Positions 59,533 to 64,000 of a stretch of 64,000 nucleotides of DNA are shown in pieces (the first letter of the stretch is position 1; each line of letters starts with the position of its first letter). Location of the stretch: NCBI RefSeq assembly GCF_900090045.1, contig NC_041784.1, positions 1,123,501-1,187,500 of the forward strand, written 5' to 3'. The position numbers and the translations under genes were made by a program. This DNA is from Plasmodium malariae. Lineage: Eukaryota; Apicomplexa; Aconoidasida; Haemosporida; Plasmodiidae. A model generated the notes under the pieces. That model saw only the letters and a list, made by a program, of their open reading frames with translations, was not told the DNA's origin and searched no databases.

Positions 59533-59933
59533 CTAGACAGTAAAATATAGGGTTTATCATTTTAAATAAAAACGAAGTAGAGTAAAAGAAAAATAAGGTG
59601 ACGAATATAGGGGGAATTAATTAATAGGAAGCAATTGTACAAAAAAAAAAAAAAAAAAAAAGCCTTAATAATGTAAGCAAAAATTAAAAAAAAAAAAAAA
59701 TTATGAACATATTCATAAATAATATTAGTCTATTCTCAGCTATAAACAATATTCCTATCTTTTTAACTTATTCTTCTGAAATTTGTGTAGCTTCTGCGAA
59801 AAAATACCAAAAAAATAAAATAAAATAATAGAACAGTAAAAAAGTAAAACACTACAAAATATCACAACACAAAACAAAACAAAATAATATCTAAAATGTA
59901 GTCAATATTAAAAAGAAAAAACAATTCTGTATA

Positions 59934-60953
59934 TTAATGCGGTTGGAACAAAATGTGTGCGGCATTTTCACTCAACTGTGTTTCACTTGGTAAATACGGC
60001 AAACAGGAAAATTTCATAATATATAACATGTATTTATATATATATATATGCATGCACAGGTATGTAATTTCAGGATTATCTTTACTTTCTTTAATTTTCT
60101 GTCTAAGTTCATATCTTTTCACAAGCTCTGTAACATTATCTTCTAATTCTTTTTCACTTTCTCCTTTGATATAAAAAAAAACAAAAATGAAATAAAAAAA
60201 TAAGGAAAATATGTTGCATATATGTTGAGTAAATTTACATGGGGAAAAAACAAATAAAAATATTTGAGGTGCTAAAATAAAAAAAAAAAAAATCTAAGGA
60301 CATAAAAAATGTTGACATTGTAAACAATGGAAAACCTCACATTGTTACCGTAGTGCAGTGTTACCGGTGTGCAATGCTTACAAATAGAGTATTTACAAAA
60401 CATTGCATGCTCAATAATTTAAATGTATATATATATATATATAATTGCAAATATATGGCATAAATGCAAAAATTAACACAAATAAATACAAAAAAAATAA
60501 AAGTAAAAAATATGTATATTCGCTTATACACATATTCATACCAATGTTATAAATTTGATAAAAATTCGTGGAACAAAAAACTACTTCAAGCAAACCTCCG
60601 ATGAAAAACATTCCTACGTACAAATATGGCAAACGCTTGTAAACGTTTACCTTTTTCAAACTCCTTGGCCCCTTAATGAGTAAAAAAAAGTTATAACAGT
60701 CACATACATTTGTAAAACTAAAACGCCCAAATGTATACATGGTTATAACGCATATGTGTATACATACATACATACATATGTATATATATATATATATATT
60801 TTTTCATATATTTTATGTATTATTATTATTTTTTTTTTTATTAGCTCACTAAAGCATTATTTGTAATTATTTGTTATACCTCCATATTTCAAAAAAAATA
60901 CAAAAAGTAGAATGGAAACTTATGTGTTTGAATTTATTGAAGCGTTCACTCAT
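59934..60953 (-). CDS. SMIM4/UQCC5-like small membrane protein, 4 exons
   Basis: Exons 60953-60880, 60663-60542, 60163-60058, 59985-59934, all GT/AG with matching phases; 117 residues. It starts MSERFNKFKHISFHSTF. The core NVYKRLPYLYVGMFFIGG, then LLEVVFCSTNFYQIY, parallels the SMIM4 (UQCC5) pattern of Y-R-x-L-P-F, one membrane helix ending in E, then FYDVY, and a charged C-terminal helix (SEKELEDNVTELVKRYELR). In human mitochondria UQCC5 helps assemble respiratory complex III early, with cytochrome b. One transmembrane segment at about residues 36-56. The C-terminal tail after ELRQKIKESKDNPE depends on the last splice choice. Family assignment is from remembered sequence pattern. Confidence 0.6.
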
Positions 60954-61145
60954 TTAATACTTTATTTAATGAACATTTACTCTTCTGGTTTAAGCAAAAA
61001 CTTGAAATACTCTATAAATAACAAGCTGAAATGACAAAGTTTATTACAAGACCATTTATGCCCTAAAATGTATATGTACATACATTTATACATAAATACA
61101 TATGTATGATGTATATATAAACATAGTTTTTTCTCACTTTTGCAG

Positions 61146-63040
61146 AGTATTTTAAGAAAAAAAGAAAATTCAATACCCTCCTATGGTAAGGAAAAAAAGC
61201 AATAAAATGAATAAAAAGTAAAATTCTGAACATTTCCTTGCTATATCACGAGAGATGCTTTTGCATTACTTTTATAAAATTCACAAAATATGCAGAAAAA
61301 TATATGAGTTACATACTTCATACATAAAAGGCACTTAACACGTGACATACATATGCTACATAAAATGCACGTAACACAATACACATAATACTTAACACAT
61401 AAATATACCATGTAAAATATGAAATAAACACCAAGCACGCAAATTTAGCAAAATTAACAATATGTACAAATGAAAACATTTCTTTTATGAAAAAAGAACA
61501 GCCTTGAAAATTGAAACGCTTTTTTTTATCTTTTCATATGTTGTTAAAAGCTTTAAAAAAATATTTTTTTAAATGTAAAACATTAATATAATACACCTTT
61601 AATTTGAATATAGAGTTATGTAAATACATTTTTGACCATTGAAAAATAGTATATTAAATTACAAAACTGTAAGTAAAATGGAGCATTTTTATTTTTAATG
61701 ACAGGCATTGCTCAAATAAACAAGTAGAGGAATATATACAACAGGTTGAAGACAGCTGCTGAAGAGAGATACATATGTATACATGCGTACATGTGTATGA
61801 ACTTTTACATGTAAATGTAAACGTATATACAAGCAATAAGGAAGCTATGAAAGATTTACTCAATTTACCCCCTTTTTTTTTTAAGGCACTAATTCCTATA
61901 AAAAAATACCTGTTGGATAAAAGCTTATATAAATACAGAATAATTTTAAAGAATTTGAGAGATGAAGTCATAAAAATATTCACAATTGAGTTTGAGCAAT
62001 TATACAAAACAAATAGCAAACAACTTAGCTATTCTTCCTTTGAGCAGTTTGCTTGGGACTTTTTTACGTATCTTGAAATGCAGATGTTTGAAAACTGTGA
62101 TACGGGTTAGGAAATTAATACATGTATATATATATATATATATACATGCATACATGTGTACGTTTGCATATACGTGTATTTATGTGATATGCTTTTTCCT
62201 CATTGCAACTTTCTGCAATATAATTTTTACATATTTACATATTTTAAAATTTTTTTTTATCCTTCCAATATTTGATATGAATATATTGAAGTTTTACGAT
62301 ATAATTAAAAAAAAAAAAAAAAAAAAACGAGGTCACTTTTATATGCCTTTCAAAAAGCTTAAAGAGAATTAGTTTTAATATTCATTTTCATACACATGTA
62401 TATGATATATACACAAATACATACATCCATGAAAGTAGCGTTAAAATGATGGCTATATATGTATGAAATTACAAAAAAAAAAAAATAATAATAAAAAATG
62501 GAAATATATATTATTTTTATTACACATGAAGAAAAGACGTTTGAGATTTCCTTTGATTTACTGAAAGACCATGAGGAAAACCCCTCCATTCATGAGAGCT
62601 TAAAAGATGATTGGGAAATAATTTCATATGATAGTAAGGATTGATATAAATGTACATGTCCATAAGCGTATAAAATGTAAAGTATATGTATGTTTGTATG
62701 TGTGTTTGCCTCAACTGGTAATTAGCCTTTCATTTATACCTTAACCAGACCTAGAAATGTACAAAAAGAAGATTTTAAAAAGTATGAATATTTTTGATAA
62801 TAATAAGGCCAGCTCTATATGTCAGGTAAATGAATATTTATGCATAAATGAATATATGTGATCTCGAACCGAGATCCTTGCACGTATAGACCTTTCCATG
62901 TATTTATTTGCACGTGCGTCTTTGCATATACTTCTTTGCATTTACCCCTTACTATTTACTCCCTTTTTTTTTTTTTTTTTTTTTTTTGGACAATTGCGCT
63001 ATTTAAGATATACGTCGAAAGCCGAAAAGACACGTGTTAA
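61146..63040 (+). CDS. multi-exon gene of unknown function, 5' exon missing
   Basis: Six exons join in phase with GT/AG borders: 61146-61185, 61705-61744, 61841-62105, 62532-62633, 62749-62825, 63008-63040; at least 185 residues. The reading includes HCSNKQVEEYIQQ, then LPPFFFKALIPIKKYLL, an alpha-helical stretch to WDFFTYLEMQMFENC, and KTFEISFDLLKDHEENP followed by DDWEIISYDNLEMYKKK; it ends YVESRKDTC. No signal, membrane segment or known motif. The first exon must end in phase 1 and lie between about 60954 and 61145 or further left; I could not place it. An alternative end reads through the donor at 62105 to an acceptor near 62331. Six concordant phases make chance unlikely. Function unknown. 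Confidence 0.6.
62860..62876. other. perfect 7-bp hairpin in an intron
   Basis: GATCTCG-AAC-CGAGATC, a 7-base stem with a 3-base loop, in the intron 62826-63007. Unusually GC-rich for intron sequence. Confidence 0.8.
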
Positions 63041-63072
63041 GAAGTGCATTGAGCTAAGTGTTGCTCGTATTT

Positions 63073-63366
63073 TTAAGAATATTTAAAAAGTTCTAAGGAT
63101 ATCCACGTAAAGTATTTATATAAAATATAAACAGGAATTGAGCCAACAGTTACGATGTAATAATAGGATGCGTAAGGATGCATATTTAAAAAAAAAAACA
63201 AAGATGAAAAAATAATTGTTGTGATGGATAAGATGATTAAACATATTCCATAAAATGCGTTTATTGATTGGTCAAAATATATTTCACCTTCATGTGATAA
63301 TATAATTCTTCGCTCGAACAAAATTTTGAAGTTTCTTTTTATATCCTGATTTTTTTTCACCGCCAT
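63073..63366 (-). CDS. two-helix small membrane protein, 97 aa, unrecognised
   Basis: Single exon, ATG at 63366, convergent with the multi-exon gene ending at 63040. Residues 1-30 are charged (MAVKKNQDIKRNFKILFERR), then HEGEIYFDQSINAFYG. Two hydrophobic helices (about 35-57 and 65-85) are separated by NMHPYAS, so both ends face the same side. The closing YKYFTWISLEL recalls the tail of signal peptidase complex subunit 1, which also has a two-helix hairpin of this size, but the match is weak. A 20-codon ORF at 63593-63531 (MQKKEKRENIYTLFEKDLFK) may be a uORF in its leader. Read as a real gene because of its length, ATG and non-repetitive sequence. Confidence 0.6.
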   Translation of the reverse strand: MAVKKNQDIKRNFKILFERRIILSHEGEIYFDQSINAFYGICLIILSITTIIFSSLFFFLNMHPYASYYYIVTVGSIPVYILYKYFTWISLELFKYS

Positions 63367-64000
63367 TATTATTATTGTAGTAATTATTATAATAATTGTA
63401 GTAACTATCGTTATTGTTATTATTACTAATATTATAATAACTGTTGTTACTATTACAATTTAATATCTTAAAAAATGGGCTTTTCTCTTTTGAACATTCC
63501 AGTAATTTTTAATATTCATCTGTACGGACGTCATTTAAATAAGTCTTTTTCAAATAGCGTATATATGTTTTCGCGCTTTTCTTTTTTCTGCATTTTAAGA
63601 AATAAAAAAAAAAATAAATAAAGTAAAATAAAATAAAATTTATATTATGATGAACAACTTCCATTACGTGTAATTACACTTAACTACATAAATCCACTTA
63701 TTTTAATCATTCATCATTTACGAAATTGTTGAAAATGAAGAAGTTTCTCATGATAAAGCGAACTTCTTTTTCTCTTTTTATGCACATATATATATATATA
63801 TACACTTGCATACATATATGATAGCCTAAATTATATGTTTAATATCAGCAAGACTTTTAAGAACTCATATTTTATAGCCGATAAAATTATTCAATGAAAT
63901 ATATTTTCATTATGATAATCTACGCTGATTCAACAAATTTTGTAATTCCCTCTGTACGTATGGGAAACATTCAAAAAAGGGAGATAAATGTGTGTAAATT
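63367..64000. other. upstream region at window end
   Basis: Contains TTATTA/GTTATTATT repeats at about 63366-63450 and a TA run near 63788-63802. Apart from the 20-codon ORF at 63531-63593 I see no coding sequence. A gene may continue beyond the window. Confidence 0.4.

Noticed and set aside
59742..59793. Splice-acceptor-like exon reading KLHKFQKNK
   Set aside because: Cannot be joined in phase with the neighbouring candidate exons; too short to stand alone.
61986..62372. 128-codon plus-strand ORF overlapping the multi-exon gene
   Set aside because: Different frame from the better-supported exon 61841-62105; its tail is poly-Lys from an A tract.

Overview
The window is nuclear DNA of a malaria parasite (genus Plasmodium). 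It is about 80-85% A+T outside genes. Coding strands are rich in A, with Asn/Lys-rich insertions. Introns are short, T-rich and bounded by GT/AG. The recognisable genes, in order, are an SR splicing factor, citrate synthase, a kelch protein, a phospholipid scramblase, IspG/GcpE, a CDGSH protein, a giant dynein heavy chain and OMP decarboxylase. From memory this is the order of a block on P. falciparum chromosome 10 (about PF3D7_1022400 to PF3D7_1023200), so the window looks like the syntenic region of another Plasmodium species. The species itself cannot be fixed from sequence alone. The SURFIN/STP1-like gene and large intergenic spaces would fit a non-falciparum primate parasite.

Layout. Bases 1-6500 hold no gene that I can support. 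They contain a block of about 2.4 kb with almost no G or C (about 720-3110), including a 275-bp perfect TAAA array. It has the size and composition of a Plasmodium centromere and sits where synteny predicts the chromosome 10 centromere. From 6.5 to 27.4 kb come the SR protein (-, four exons), a possible microgene (+), citrate synthase (-), a possible small membrane protein (+), the kelch protein (+), scramblase (-), a fragmentary charged protein (-) and apicoplast IspG (+).

From 28.0 to 38 kb there is a four-exon CDGSH iron-sulphur protein (-), none of whose exons appears as a long ORF. It is followed by two tandem paralogues (-). The first joins a SURFIN/STP1-like membrane and Trp-rich module to a five-helix membrane module; the second has only the membrane module. 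From 39.1 to 55.6 kb a single uninterrupted exon encodes a 5477-residue axonemal-type dynein heavy chain (-). OMP decarboxylase (+) follows divergently. The last 5 kb hold small, intron-rich genes found only by joining exons: a SMIM4/UQCC5-like complex III assembly factor candidate (-), an unrecognised multi-exon gene (+), a fragment of another small gene (-) and a two-helix membrane protein (-).

Several genes serve organelle metabolism: citrate synthase, the CDGSH protein and the UQCC5-like protein in the mitochondrion, IspG in the apicoplast. OMP decarboxylase depends indirectly on the mitochondrion, because dihydroorotate oxidation feeds the respiratory chain. Dynein serves the male gamete flagellum. 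The genes are separate transcription units, not an operon.
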